This document shows positions 1 through 12,358 of a stretch of DNA of 64,000 bases, piece after piece; positions within the stretch are counted from its first letter, which is position 1, and every line of letters starts with the position of its first letter. The notes under the pieces are model-generated. The model saw nothing but the letters and a program-made list of their open reading frames with translations, ran no database searches and was not told the DNA's origin. The DNA is taken from the NCBI GenBank assembly GCA_025201765.1, contig MU623354.1:124001-188000 (forward strand). The letters run 5' to 3'. The translations under genes were made by a program, and so were the position numbers. This stretch comes from Daldinia sp. FL1419 (Eukaryota; Ascomycota; Sordariomycetes; Xylariales; Hypoxylaceae).

Positions 1-1328
1 ATACACGCCCCTGACGTTCCCTGGTCCTTCAAGTGATCCACTCCTAGTACAACAAACAAGGTACCTTTTCGACCAGCCCTAGAGACAATTCCTTGGAGAC
101 CCACCTTAATGAACGACCCTGTAAGGCGCTAGAGGGCATCCCTGTACTTGAAGGGCTGAATACTGGAGACCCACCCCACGGACTAGGTAAGTACCTAAGT
201 TGTAGGCAGGTAGACTCTGGTAAACCTGTAGGGCTTTTATGTTGTGGGTTACGGGCAGGTCCTTCTCGAAATCTAGTTTTAATATGCACCTAAGTCGCCC
301 CTCTTCAACTTTCTGGGAACCCTTTCATATAGAGAGTGAAAGAGTGAAAGATAGAGAAGACAAGAAGAAAAGAAAGAAAGGTTGTTGGATGGATACTTGC
401 GAGTATTAGGCCGAACTTTTCAACTTTTCTAAACGTCACTCACCTCGTCGTCATTAACCCGGTCCCTATTCGGTCTCAAAAAAACAACAACACTACGTCT
501 CTTCTCACCCACACCCCTATGAGGTTCTTATAGTCGCCCGAACTCTACGTTATAGACACATCGTAGGGAGCACCAAAAAGAGGAAGGGGCCGAATTTTGA
601 AATTGGAACCATTGGTCAACATTGGTCAAGCAGAGAAAAAAAAAAGAGCTTCTCCGAACGGAATCGATTTACTCGCCCAACCTTTATTAGTGTCCAGCTA
701 TATCCTCTCTTGTCGTCTATCCGGATTGTAGCTGAGCCGAGCTGAGCTGAGCCTCATGATAAGATCAAGAGCCTTTGCCTTGATTTGAAACCCCGACCAT
801 TATTCTCGAGGCTTAACTTTTGTATTTGCTTCAGTTTTCTATTTTTCCATTGGACCCCATCTCGGTGTATTACCATCGTGTTTATTATATCTACATGTTT
901 ACTACTGTCATGACGCTTTACGCTTTTCTACTATCTTAGAATACCCTCGCACGATCATCTGTTTTTTTTGGGTTCTTTTTTCGAAGTACGAGTCTCCGAC
1001 AACACATACTTCGCAACCTTCCACATAGACGACATCGGCACTGCCGACACGAATATCGCCACCGCCATCCTTACGACATTCCGCCTCTTGATTCAAGACT
1101 GCGCCATTGTCGGCTCCGTACACCGTCTTTGCTAGATCCACAAGCCCATCAGATGCTCTAACCCATACTCGGGCCGCTACTTGTTCGACTCGGCGGAATA
1201 GCATCCAGATTCCACATACGTTCAGCTACTCACTGTTACTACCTACTAAGCTGTGGCAATTCTGTCATTGGCCTACGTCGAACAAAGTCAGCTTCGTTTG
1301 CTCGAGTCTCTGGAAGGGGAAACACAAG
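1..1328. other. Non-coding 5' region upstream of the zinc-finger gene
   Basis: I recognise no gene here. The stretch holds a purine-rich tract at about 331-381 and pyrimidine-rich DNA nearer the gene. Open frames run through it, one of them in frame with the zinc-finger start at 1329, but without recognisable protein features. It most likely contains the promoter and 5' leader of the downstream gene. Confidence 0.5.
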
Positions 1329-3409
1329 ATGGATATTCCAAGATGCGCAGCAAGGGAGCCGGGAGGCTCTCCGCCGGCCATATACATACAGGGGTCGAAC
1401 CAGTTCGATCATTATGGAAGTTCGGGCCGGTCTCATATGGAATCGAGATATCAGACGTCTTTAGCATCTTCCACTCCCATGCCGATATCTAATAGCCGCC
1501 GTCTTGCTGAAGACGATGCACCGCCGCCATTACCTCCCCCGAAATATCTGCCTGGGCTCGGACAGCCGGCCCCCACTCGACACGACCGTATCCCTTCGAT
1601 TGATTCCAACGCAAGCTGGGACAGTACAAGACAAGACTTGGAGCAAGATCGGCCTCTATATGGTAGAGTCGACAACGATCGGGGGATAGGGCGACCTCAC
1701 AGAGATGAAGGCTATCATAGTTTAAACTCCACGATCTCGTCGTTAGGGTAGGAAAAGCCTGTTAAACCTATGGCAATGCGCCATTCGTAACGAAATGCTA
1801 ACTGCTAGGCCTTCCTTCAGATCTCAGGACTCCCTTCCCAAAAAGCTTTTCATGTCTCACGACCAGTACCAATTTAACAGGCCGAACAGCAACGATTATG
1901 ATAGCTCGTTAATTAAGAAGCTCGATTCTAGGCGGACGTTTGACAACAGGACCCCGCCTCGAAGGTCTGCTTTGAGTGCATCCGTGTCGAATTTGGCTAC
2001 ACACGAGCAACGTCTCCACGCTCAATTAACACCACTTTCTCTCCCTATCCGGCCGAGCAATAAGTTGGTTATCGACTCGCCTGGCCGTTTTACGGACACT
2101 CCCCCCCAGTCTGCACTCTCCCCGCGTGGGCCTTCATTCTACGGGGCCTCGAGTAGTGAATATCGCTCGCCTATCGAACCTATGGATCTAGATCGATCGC
2201 CATTTGCGCGAACGAGAAGAAATAACAGTGGTTCATTACCTGACGATGCAACAATATCCACGCATAGCAGTTACGACAATGTAGATGATAATGACTTTCC
2301 GATGGAGGATAGGTCGCAAACCGAAGATTACATGTTGCGGTCAGAGCATCAGGCAATTGGGCAAAAGAGACGGGCATCCTCACCGCCTGGGGATGACGTT
2401 CCGATGCAGGGCATGTCCGGATTGTGCGACCCATTACGACGTCGCGAGGGCGCATCCAGAGCGTCGCCGACACCGCGTCTCGCCGGCATCCCTCCCGGTT
2501 CTATTTCCTCCGTCCCATCCACCACGCGAAGTGGATCTTTTGCTTCAAATGCCTCACTTACCACTAACCTGTCAAGTATCAATTCTTTTACAAGATCACC
2601 CGGCGGTTTGTCTAGTGGAGGACTTTCGCCTGTTGACGTCATCTCCAACTCGCCTTATAGTATCCCGAATTCTCTCGGTCACTCGCCACGCGCTTCACTA
2701 GCACGTATCCCCCATCAGCGTAACCTTAGTAGTGAAACCAGGCGCCTCGCATCGCCCCGTAAAGTGAGCGAGGTATCTAAAACTGGTATCTCGAAGATAC
2801 CTGGTGGATTTTTCATGTGTGAATGCTGTCCCAAAAAGCCAAAAAAGTTTGAGACGGCAGAAGAACTGAGGTGAGTTGCTTATTCGGCTCCTTAATTGAG
2901 CGCTTATGCGCGCAACCTTTCATTTTTACGGATAATTAATTTTATTTTCTCTTAGCGCCCACGAGGCCGAAAAGCAATACGAATGTTCATTTTGTGGCAA
3001 CCGGTTTAAGAACAAGAACGAAGCAGAGCGCCATCAAAACAGTCTGCATGTAAGGCGACATAGTTGGTCATGTTCTGCCTTGCTTCTTTCGCGTTACGAC
3101 CGCGCGTTTCACGAGAGTACCAACCGACCTGGCGAAGCAGACACATGTGGTTACTGCGGAGAAGAATTTGAGCGCCACGGTGGTGTTGGGCGTCCACGAC
3201 AGCCAACAGAACAGGATTGGGATGAACGATTGAAACATCTACAAGAGGTGCATAAATTCCGCGAATGCAACTCGAGCAAGAAATTCTACCGTGCAGATCA
3301 TTTTCGACAGCATCTAAAGCACAGTCATGCGGGGACCAGTGGTAAATGGACTAATATGTTAGAAAATGCATGCATGCTCGATGAAGAGCCACCACAACCG
3401 TCAAGATGA
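1329..3409 (+). CDS. C2H2 zinc-finger transcription factor
   Basis: Probable nuclear DNA-binding regulator. Exons are 1329-1747, 1809-2870 and 2956-3409, giving 644 residues; both introns (61 and 85 bp) keep the frame. The first 470 or so residues are Ser/Pro-rich and look disordered, with a proline run near residues 60-70. The C-terminus carries zinc-finger patterns: a degenerate Cys pair near residue 478, a classical finger C504-C507-H520-H525, then Cys558/Cys561 with His588/His593, and Cys598 with His612-His618. The ATG at 1329 has an A at -3. The frame stays open upstream to 1107, so a longer N-terminus cannot be excluded. The fold assignment is secure; target genes are unknown and I assign no gene name. 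Confidence 0.85.
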
Positions 3410-5435
3410 GCGAATTGAACCGACCATCAGCGACGGGGTTGGGTAGCAATACTGCGCGGGGTTTTCGAGGGAAAAAAAGAACCTACAAAGCTGTGGATGC
3501 GAATTATTCGGGTTTCGTTGGTTGGGGGCTAAAGTGTCCATCGACGCATGGCAGCCGACTTACAATTGGGCGGTGGGATGAAAGGGATCAGTCGAAGCCA
3601 GAGTAATCAATCAATCAATCGTGCGCGGTGCGCTTCGGAGTCTCACCTCATCTAGGAGCAGGCTAGTTTGCTTTGCCGATCTCCCGCCCGTTGGATGCAC
3701 CCTCGCGGAGATAAATTAAATGGTCGGTTGCGGCATGACTATCAAGTCGATGCCTTATACGACGGACCCAAACCGGAAAGTAAAGTCTTGGCTCTAGCTA
3801 CGGTATCCCATATTCCAGCCGGGGCGACTAGGCGCCACTAAAGGTGTATTGGGATATAGTAGGGTGGGATTCCACGTTGCCAATGGTTAATTTACGAGAC
3901 GTAGATGCTCTCTGACGGCACTGTTCCATTCCAACGGGTATTTGTGGCTCAATAGAGCTTGTGGAGGTGCGGCTCGTCAGAGTTGATTCACAACTCATCA
4001 ACAGTTGAGTGTTTATAGGTAGCGATAAAAATAGGACAGAAATGAATTAACGATTTATTGGGCAACTAAAAAGAGCCACAGACCCATCCATTATTTGCAT
4101 TTTGTAATATTAGGTACATTCGGACGTTCAAGGGGACCCAGTGATAGCCCAAAGTCTTCCGATTGAAAACGTGTAAGGTGATTGTATACCTAGGTAGGTA
4201 GTTACAAGAATAGGTACTTGACAACCTCTAGGATCGGTAATTTGGGTGCTCTACTCATCTCGGGCATTCGTCTTTTGGGTCAGGGAAAGGCTGCATCATT
4301 GCGTCTAAACGCCAAGCTCGCTTGGTTAAGACACTTCGGCTTTTCTATATTACTTTGGGGGAGGGCGGGGGAAGGGAACGCTCTACGTATAAGACGCTCC
4401 ATAGCGGGATTCGTTACTACCTTTATGAGCATGGGACACCGCGGATATTATAGTAAGGAGTAACGAAACTTATATTGATCCTATTCATTTAATGGTATCG
4501 TGTACTCTATGTACCTAGCTACCTACCTAGTTATTCGTAGTTACATAATTATAAATCGACTATCTTACAGGAGTTGAAAGAATAATAAAGTATATAGGGT
4601 TTGGCGTTGCTACTTGCGATAGGGGAAGTTCAAGTAGTTATTAACTAGTTAGTCCTATACTAACTACTTCAAATAAGAACTAGTTGCATAGTAATCGTAA
4701 GAATGCCAATTTTTCCTGCTCACTATACAGCTACAGCGAGGGTAAGGTAGTATTTGACTAATATCTATGTAGGTCCCCTAAAGTCCCATGTCAATTGGAT
4801 GGGAATTTGGAATCCCGAGGTGCATTATTAATAGTTTACAACCTAACAGCCTAGCAGGTTTAGCGTCCAAAATGGGCACTGGGTATAGTCACATGACTCA
4901 GCCCTACCGGAAGGAAAGAAAACTCTAAACCATGGAAGCTTTTAACGTTTGCACAGCCGCTGACGCCACATGTCTATTCAAAGCTACCACCTGGTACATA
5001 TATCTTAGGTACTCCAGGGATGTATCTACTTACGGGGGGTACATACATGTAGGTATCCCACCAGAGCACCTGGGCTCGAGTTTAAATTGGGGTACCTGAT
5101 GTATGGACCCGTTTATTTTACCCGCGTAACTGCCCGCGGCACAAGTACGGTATTCCGCAGAAATCCGTGTAAGAGTTTGCTGCCCCCCTTTTAGATAATT
5201 ACGTTTTGAAAAGATAAAAGATTAAAAAAAAAAAAAAAAAAAAAAAACCCCAAATTAATCCGGGATAGTCGAATACCTGGATCGATATAAACAATAGTTA
5301 TATTATAACAAACATTGTTATAACTAACATAACTAGCTTACTTATCTTTCACTATAGGCCGGGTTTAATTGCTTCTCCCCTTCCATTCATCCTAGGCACC
5401 CGCGGAGAAATTCAGTCCTCAAAAGCAAGGCCGTC
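3410..5435. other. Intergenic region between the zinc-finger gene and YVH1
   Basis: No supported gene in about 2 kb. It contains one copy of the TACCTAGGTA palindrome (4187-4196), related CTACCTACCTAG sequence near 4518, an A-tract at 5224-5247 and AT-rich DNA just before YVH1. A short open frame at 4218-4463 has no recognisable features. Confidence 0.5.
5224..5247 (+). repeat. Poly(A) tract
   Basis: Uninterrupted run of about 24 A residues, about 190 bp before the YVH1 start codon. A homopolymer that could mark an old retroposed tail or simply slippage; no target-site duplication is apparent. Confidence 0.9.
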
Positions 5436-6633
5436 ATGTCGATGTCTAGGGTGCCTGGACCTGATAACCTTCACGTCGGAGGGTAATTTTACACCCTTAC
5501 TCTTCCCCACACCGCATACCTATATGGTCATGACTACGTATTCACTTGAATATGAGCTGACATAAGCTTTTAGCATTTGGACCCTGAATATCGAAAGTCA
5601 TCGTGACAAGCTCTACGAGCAGAATGTTACCCATGTGCTCTCCGTCATCAAGTTTTCATTCGAAAAATGGGGCGAGGAAGGGAAACGATTTAAGCACATG
5701 AGCATTGATATTGATGATGATGAAGATTCGGATCTACTAGTTCATCTATCTTCCGCTGTACGATTTATCCGTAATGGACTCTATCCGCCAGCCGGCGGCA
5801 CCGGTACAGATACATCTACAGCGACCCAAGATGGCGGAAAGTCCCCGGGCGGGGTCTTCGTACACTGTGCGATGGGTGTATCGCGTTCCGTAAGCTGTGT
5901 TATCGCCTATCTCCTCTACCAATACCCTCACCGCTTTGGAGGCAAGCAGTTTACTACTTCAGTTGCTTCCGCAGCTCAGCGGCGGCAAACCTCCAAGGAG
6001 GCCGTAGAAAGAGCCCTGGAGTGGGTTCGGCAATCTCGTGAGCGTGCCGGGCCCAATTCTGGGTTTATGCGCCAGCTTGAACTCTGGTGGGAGATGGGAT
6101 GTCCAGCCGATGATGACAGTGCTGTGGAGAGGCACCCCATATATCAAAAATGGTTGTATGAAAGGATGTTGAAGGAATCGAGGGACGTACGTCAGGCTCC
6201 AGAGGCCGAACGCATCCGGTTCGAAGACGAAGTGGAATCAGAAAATGGTACAGAAATCAGCACGGACAAGAAAAACAACAAGGAGATCCGTTGCAAGAAG
6301 TGTAGACGCATCCTCGCGACACCCAAGTTTGTCGTACCTCACACTCCTACTGAGCGACCAGAGCCTCTAAATTGCGCCCATATATTCGTCGATACACTGT
6401 CCTGGATGCGGCCAGCGCTAGAAGACGGTGAGCTGGAGGGACGTTTGTCTTGCCCGAGCGTTAAGTGCGGTGCCACTGTTGGTCGTTTCGCCTGGCAAGG
6501 CCTAAAATGCAGCTGTAGCGAATGGATAGTCCCGGCTTTCTCGCTTAATCGGAGCCGTGTTGACGAGGTGGCTCCTCGGGGCACAGGTGCGCCTGCAATC
6601 CGGCAACCACCTGGACGAAACGGGAACCTATGA
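5436..6633 (+). CDS. YVH1: Dual-specificity protein phosphatase YVH1
   Basis: Member of the Yvh1/DUSP12 family, which in yeast is needed for late 60S ribosome maturation through Mrt4 release, and also in growth and sporulation. Exons 5436-5482 and 5574-6633 give 368 residues; the 91-bp intron interrupts a glycine codon right after the conserved N-terminus PGPDNLHVGG. The catalytic loop HCAMGVSRS is complete with Cys114. After a spacer, residues 255-335 form the family's C-terminal zinc-binding domain, with Cys pairs CKKC and CSC and the conserved stretch FVDTLSWMRPALEDGELEGR. The length is usual for the family. Both the phosphatase and the zinc domain appear intact. Identification is confident. 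Confidence 0.95.
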
Positions 6634-8602
6634 CATGGGTATTGGTCGGAACAACGATCGCGTTGGTTTCTCACAAGTGTTCGTCTAGCTTACGGTACCA
6701 GAAATCATTACTCTAAGCACGAGCCAACAGATGCTGACGCTCAACCACATATACCCCCCTTAATAGGGTATCTTACCTAACCCGCCGCTAATGGTCCAAG
6801 GATCAAGTCTGAGTAGCGGGGGCTGGATATCTTGTTTGACACCTCATTTCTTCCGTACACGCCTCTACTGATCGCTTATCGCGAAATGCGTTTCGCGGAA
6901 TGTACCCCGACCAGATATCCTTTGTATTGTAGGGCACGGGCACGTCGCTCAGCAAGCTGATTTCCCTTCCCTTGCGGCATAGGGTCAGATGCACGCCACT
7001 AACCCTACCGAATAAACGCTTCTGGCATAGGGCTTACCCCTTTCTCGAAAGACCTGGGGTCATAACCTTGTTTACCGTCTGAACTCAAGGGACCTCCCGT
7101 TTCCCCCATGCTAGCTTGCGATCTCGTTAAAATTCCCTGATGACAACCGCTACTGACACTATCCCCTGATGGTCCCTTGCCCCGAAAAAAAATTCCCTAA
7201 ACCAGTAAATCCGTATGTCTGCGGCGTTTCGCAGTCCATTTGCGAAGCTAGCATTTCTAACTCGATCCCATCTCTCGTCAGCTCATTAAGTTGGGATTAG
7301 ATTACATCCATACAAAGCTCTATTCGGCCATGTGTAACCTCCCGGGGATGAGATCGTCCAGATTGAGACTGTCAGCTCATTCGTGACAGAACTGTCGGTG
7401 TGGATAGGTGGGATGCTTCAATCACCGCTATGTATGCTTCGCGCCCGCCCCTTATGGTAACACCACATCACAAGTCTCTCTTGTGACGCGGGGGCGCTCA
7501 TCCTACGTAGCCATCGATTCTTTTTACTCTACTTACAAACAAGAAGGGGCCATAAAGATAAAAATGTATACTAGACCGAGAATCAGAGCCATGCTGACGC
7601 CAAACAAGCTGCAGCGTAACGAATTTGTAAATTTAAACCGCAAGTCATATTTCACACTGCACTGAAATGACGTTAACTAATTGAATTAAAAACATTGGTG
7701 ATGACTTCCTATAAACAATACATGCTGTTCACGACCCAAACAAACTCCTATGCGTACCTATGTATATCGCTCGATCACGAAGCTCCCTACGAAGTCGATG
7801 ACAATGACAGATGACAAACAGGTGAGCTCTGCTGACGGAACCGACTTCGTTACGTTATCGAATGTAGCCAACGAAGCGAGGCCTTTGCTATACAAAATCC
7901 TCAATAGGAACATTATAATTCCTGGCTGAATCACAATCTTCATAATCACTTTTTTTTTTCTCCCTAACGCCGGCCCCTGTCGTTAAAAGCCGATTGCAGT
8001 TGTTTTATCGCCATCGCAATCTCCTTTCCTCTTTTTATTCCCTCACCTTTTTGCGCTACGGTGCTCCTTTCGATGGATAGAATACAAAGCCCGTGCGCAT
8101 GTGGTAAGTGGCAGCAGCAGACGCTTTTGGCAAGGGAAGCTTTTAGATATCTCGAAATTCCCGAAGGAAAAGAAATGAGAGAAGGGATACATTAGGTACT
8201 GGATAGCCCCCCCTCCCCTGCCACTAGATCTACAGATACGTACAGATATCATATTACAGACCCTGCTCTTCCAATCATGCAGGAACGGCGATGGATGACA
8301 GGTCAGTGTTACGAACAAGGAGACGGCGTGTGCCTCCGCTACATACTACGTAACGTCCGACCGGGTTGGCGGGTGATAGATAACCCTCGATGACGATGAT
8401 GTCCGCTTGCTTGCGTGTGTGCGGCGAGGAGATTATGAAACTACATGAAATGACAAGTAGAAACTTCGGTCGCTTCGGACTTAAGCAAGGGAGAGGGAGA
8501 GGGATAGGGATAGGGATCAAGAAAGAGAGAGAAAAGAAGCCTTGACTACCTAGGTAATAAAACGTAGCGCATGCAGGCACTGCCCGCCGTCTTACGACGC
8601 CC

Positions 8603-8639
8603 GCGCACACACACACGCACGCACACGCACGCACACACC
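8603..8639 (+). repeat. CA/CG-rich dinucleotide microsatellite
   Basis: Alternating purine-pyrimidine tract of CA units interrupted by CG (CACACACACGCACGCACA pattern). Such sequence can adopt Z-DNA and is prone to slippage. Confidence 0.9.
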
Positions 8640-8815
8640 CGAAATGAAGATTCTCAAGGTTCGGACGTAAAACACGTATGTAGGTATTACATAGTCGTGG
8701 TACCCCTTGCAAGCTGCGCTGCGCTTATAGACGAGGATCTAATGTAAGGTTGTTCTTAGCGCGTAGCGTGCAATGACGCGCAGGTTGTACGTGCGTATAC
8801 ATTACCTGTATGGGA

Positions 8816-8909
8816 TGTAGGTAGGTAGGTAGGTAGGTAGGTAAGTATGTATGTATGTACGTATGAATGTATGTATGTAGGTAGGTACCTAGGTGAGTAT
8901 GTATGTACG
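8816..8909 (+). repeat. Tetranucleotide GTAG/GTAT microsatellite
   Basis: About 94 bp of tetranucleotide units: seven or so GTAG units, then GTAT/GTAC units, then GTAG again ending in a near-palindrome GTACCTAGGT. The same GTAG unit builds the arms of the dispersed palindrome found elsewhere in the window. Confidence 0.9.
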
Positions 8910-10793
8910 CAGCTCACTGCCAGATGTAGGTTGCATGTTATACTGTAAGGGGTAAAGGCTATGGTGCAGCTATAGGCGCACTATGAGACAAGACGTCGTA
9001 CGTTCTCATAAGACGATGGTTCGTCGTTCAACCTCAAATTTCCAACATGCAAAAAAAAGGCGTCGTCGGCGTACTATAGCCCCCCCCTCTCTCAAATCAT
9101 CGTCGTCGAGTCGTTGTCATCGGATAGCCACGAAAGATGTAGTCTAATTGGGTTAGATAGATTCTACATGCCAAGCCCATCCATGGTGAAGCCTCTTTTT
9201 TTATCTTTATCTTAATTTTTTATTCAGTTAATAGAACATTAACTACTACTACGTAGATAGTCACATAAGGATTGGGTACGGGATGCGGAGACTGCGGCGG
9301 CATTCTGGCCGCAGATGCGCAGATGCGGGACTGTTTTTTCCTCGTGACTACGTTGCAGTGTGGGATTCCCCATCAGAGGACAAGCAAGGGTGGCACAGTC
9401 GCGCGGCCGTTTAGGGCTGCTCGCGATAGGAGGATTGGGTCATATAGGATTGGCGATTCCGGGGAGATTAGCCCGCTGAGTGCCGGAAGTCGACCGGCAA
9501 AGAACCCGGCCGCTGGCTGCAGTCAGTAACGCGCATTGATATCTGCCCAAGTGCCACGACAGAAAGCCACGGCCTAGGGAGATGGTGATACGGCTATCGT
9601 ACGGAACCAGCCGCCGCATACGCACGAAGAACCCCGGGGTTCGAGTGGACGAGGGAGGGGGGCGTGACGAGGTGATGAGATGACGAGATGGCTGTCGGGG
9701 ATCGGGGGGATCGAGGTAAAATGCAGGCGTCGTAAAAGGGGAGCGGTCAGACCGGGGACAACCAAATCCAGGAGAAGAGAGTTTAAGAGTTTACGTGCTT
9801 TACGTCTCCCCCCGTGGTAAACCCCCAGAATTAGATTATCGAGTAGTCGGGAATTAAAGCTGCTGCTCAGGACGGTCCACGGGCAATGGGGAAAGTATGT
9901 ACGGATCCGTACCTGGAGATGGGGGTCGAGCGCATTAGGTATATTCCACTCTTTCGCTCGAGGGACCCCTTGCTCATATCGTCGTCGGTATACATAGAGG
10001 TGATGTTAGCTCCACCCCGAGTTCCTAGCACAAGATATCTCGCGATGGTTGGAAGGAGGTTAGCTTAGCGACTGAGCCTACAGTGCATCAAAATAGATAT
10101 TAGGTCCGAAAGGCCACCGAGGAGAATTCGACCGAGCCGGCCAAATGAATATGATGGTAGCCTCGTCGTCTCGGTTGTACTTTCTTGGACAAGGACCCTC
10201 GGTGTGACAACTGATGGTCAAGTCCATAACGCACCCAGTAAGATTCGAACTTGGCCGTTGCTTTCGAAACTACACGATCCCATTGGCTCGGCTAGCAGCT
10301 TTGAGGATCTTGAAAAGATCTGACTTTTGGGGGCGCGCACCCTGCGGGTAAAGTCCGAACTCTGAAGCACCAGGACGAAACTTATCCCGGGCGAGTAAGC
10401 TGCGTTATGTACCTAATGTAGCATGGCATCTTCCGTATGCCTTTCCTCCAGGTCGGTGGATAATGCCGACAGATGAGCTGCGAGATCACGTTGCAGTACC
10501 AATTGCGAGATGTTAGTATTATGGGGACGAGCCCTGGAGGTATCTAGGTTAAGAGACTCGGGCGTTCCGAGTTTGGATATGTTGCTTTCGTACGTTACGG
10601 GCAAAAAAACGAATTAAATTAAAAAAAAAACAAAAAAAACCTGTAGATAGGCAGTGCGGCGTAAGGATTGCGTTTGGGGGTTTATGTGCGTGGACAATTC
10701 AGAATTCGAAATCCGTATATGCCTAATCCCATTATTACGCATATTACACAAACCTACCAGTTCGAGCTTTAGGTGCTTTACTTTACATATTCG

Positions 10794-10827
10794 TACATAC
10801 ACACATACACACACACACATACACACG
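10794..10827 (+). repeat. (CA)n microsatellite with TA interruptions
   Basis: ACATACACACATACACACAC-type tract, a degenerate CA repeat in the gene-free region. Confidence 0.9.
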
Positions 10828-12344
10828 GACATACTGGGTACATGTGTAATATGGAAGCCAAGTTGTGCTACCTTTACCCAAGCTTATCGCCGCTACGCCG
10901 TTTGCAAAGTCGAGCTTGAGCTCGGCGTTAAGGTGCGACTATTCCTATTTCAGGAGTACGGATCAGTAGAGAGGCAGCCTCAAAACGGGAACGAACAGCC
11001 ATGATGTTCGAAGCCGGAAGAGACTTGCAGTCAAGTCCGGCGGATGGTGTGTGATTAGCATGCGAAAAGTACAAGAGATTTTATGGAGAAATCCATACAA
11101 GTTCAAAGTGCTTCCTATTTGATCTGAAACCATAGCCGACGGGTGGCCTGCTACCTAGGTAGCCATTCCATTAGTCCATAGGGCTAGGCGCCAGCCCTAT
11201 GCAGCCCAGATTCGGCTCGGCGCGGCGGTAGAACCAGCCATTGTTACAAAGGGGTACAAGAATACGAAAACGACCCCGAGATAAGGTTGCCTATTGACTG
11301 GGCGTCGTCGATCGTCAATAGCCTTTAATCAAGAACGGAATACGATAGCTATCCCCATGTCACTAAACCGTCCCAAAATCGGCAGGCAGCTCAGCCCTGT
11401 GAGTCTCAAATCCCGATGTCTAAAGTAACCGGCCCATTTTATCTAACAGGAAACAACGGAAGAAGCCGAATGCCCGGATTCGGCTCCTGTGTAACATGAG
11501 GTGCGGATCCGAAAAGCGGAGAAAGTTCCGAGACTTGACGCCCGTTCAAGTGATATTGCGGGATAACCCGCACTGTAGTAACTTGTCGATCAAGGATATG
11601 CTCGTAAATCTAGTACTTTGTCTACTTGTACCGCCGGGAGTGGCTCTAGAACATACCCGTGAGCGATCTAGGAACGGGCTTGGTTTTATGAAGCGCCGGT
11701 TAGCAAGGGTAGATCTCGATTCCATCCAGTACGCCCTATGTTACCAAAATTTTTATGCGATGTGATGATACGTGCTATAGATTGGTATCGTTGACTGTCA
11801 AAGTAATCCAAGACTTAACGGAGGTAGCTGAATTGGAGTCGTATATGTAGGGGATTAATGACTTCTCATATGTAACATGATCGTCGTCTACCGCCCGTCA
11901 GCTTTTGTCGCTCTGCATATCTGAGCAATACGTCCGACTTGCCTTGTTTTCTGTCAAGCGATTCTGCACGATTCCCGTGTTAAGATTAAAACGTGTAAGT
12001 GCATTGGGCAGCTCGTAGCTCGTAATCAGCAGCCATAGCCAACTGCAGCTCAAGGTATACAGCTTATACCTACTTGGTAAATCCTTGTCGATGGGGTGTT
12101 GATAGCGATGGCATGGGCGAATTATCAAACCGATCATATGAAGGATCGGAGGGGGGTATGCTACCTTAATCTAGCATGTCAGCGCTAACATGCATCTACA
12201 TGTTAGACGGCCCCGCGTAAGTGGGCAATAGGATGAACCGGCTAACTAGCCGAACCGGAGGAGACTTGCGCAGATGAGTATTCTTTCGAGGTCAAATTGA
12301 ATAACCGAAGTAGCCAAGAAGAGTAATGCAAGCCGTGCAATAAG

Positions 12345-12358
12345 CCTACCTAGGTAGG
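12345..12358. repeat. Dispersed palindrome CCTACCTAGGTAGG
   Basis: Longest perfect copy of a dispersed palindrome whose 10-bp core is TACCTAGGTA. Perfect cores start at 4187, 11152, 12347, 21859, 25919, 27207, 34767, 39348, 45911, 48402, 48435 and 62001. All lie between genes except 27207, which is in an intron of the kinase gene. Degenerate copies occur near 8886, 30562, 31139, 38918 and 54850. Confidence 0.85.

Noticed and set aside
5224..5247. Poly(A) tract as the 3' tail of a LINE-like element
   Set aside because: No reverse-transcriptase or endonuclease fragment lies upstream and no target-site duplication is visible.
8275..8712. 145-codon minus-strand open frame
   Set aside because: Its composition comes from CA/CG and purine-rich simple repeats; no domain and no gene-like splice context.
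10235..10300. Minus-strand tRNA-like sequence with a B-box-like AAGTTCGAATC
   Set aside because: The T-stem pairs in only about three of five positions and no acceptor stem or anticodon arm can be formed; at most a decayed tRNA.
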